From NCBI GenBank assembly GCA_946405655.1, contig CAMJHX010000094.1, positions 1 through 5,611 of the forward strand: a stretch of 5,611 nt of DNA, given 5' to 3'. This DNA is from an uncultured Clostridia bacterium. Its GTDB lineage: Bacteria; Bacillota; Clostridia; Oscillospirales; Oscillospiraceae. Position numbers and translations under genes: made by a program. Positions 4,833-5,611 of this stretch are shown in pieces (positions within the stretch are counted from its first letter, which is position 1; each line of letters opens with the position of its first letter). The notes beneath the pieces were generated by a model, which saw only the letters and a program-made list of their open reading frames with translations, did not search any database and was not told where the DNA came from.

Positions 4833-5611
<779 letters not shown>

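Overview
The window is GC-rich, compact bacterial DNA. Strong AGGAGG-type ribosome sites, sigma-A-like promoters, an XRE regulator with a membrane anchor and GTAGGGG-type palindromic intergenic repeats together suggest a Clostridia-class Firmicute, perhaps a gut Oscillospirales relative. That placement is inference from style; no rRNA or species marker is present. Two housekeeping-type genes run off the edges: a beta-CASP metallo-beta-lactamase nuclease (left, + strand) and asparaginyl-tRNA synthetase asnS (right, - strand). Between them lie small accessory genes.

Layout. 1-1476 (+) is the nuclease, missing its N-terminus. 1477-1551 holds a 16-bp-stem hairpin whose 3' arm contains the Shine-Dalgarno of the next gene. 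1552-2460 (+) encodes an XRE-type HTH protein with one membrane segment and a probable extracytoplasmic domain. 2460-2492 is a two-way terminator shared with the converging operon. 2473-3268 (-) is a two-gene HEPN/MNT toxin-antitoxin operon: first an antitoxin-type protein that fuses an XRE HTH to a GSx10DxD nucleotidyltransferase, then a HepT-like HEPN protein, with an 8-nt overlap. Its promoter (TTGACT-17-TATGAT) gives a leader of only about 12 nt, and a perfect 16-bp inverted repeat sits just upstream. 3421-3921 (-) is a cysteine-rich L-2-amino-thiazoline-4-carboxylate hydrolase family protein with its own extended -10 promoter. 3922-4115 holds that promoter and a head-to-head pair of GTAGGGG palindromic repeats. 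4116-4727 (-) is a suppressor-of-fused domain protein. 4728-4832 holds its probable promoter, with two direct repeats around an AT palindrome, and the asnS terminator. 4833-5611 (-) is the 3' part of asnS.

How they work together. Apart from the toxin-antitoxin pair, the genes look independently transcribed: each has its own promoter or terminator, so this is a row of single genes rather than a pathway. The most interesting items are the toxin-antitoxin unit whose antitoxin carries its own DNA-binding domain, the 16-bp inverted repeat before it, and the hairpin that should hide the XRE gene's ribosome site only in read-through transcripts. No IS transposase, CRISPR array, tRNA or rRNA was seen. 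No gene-free stretch exceeds 300 bases.
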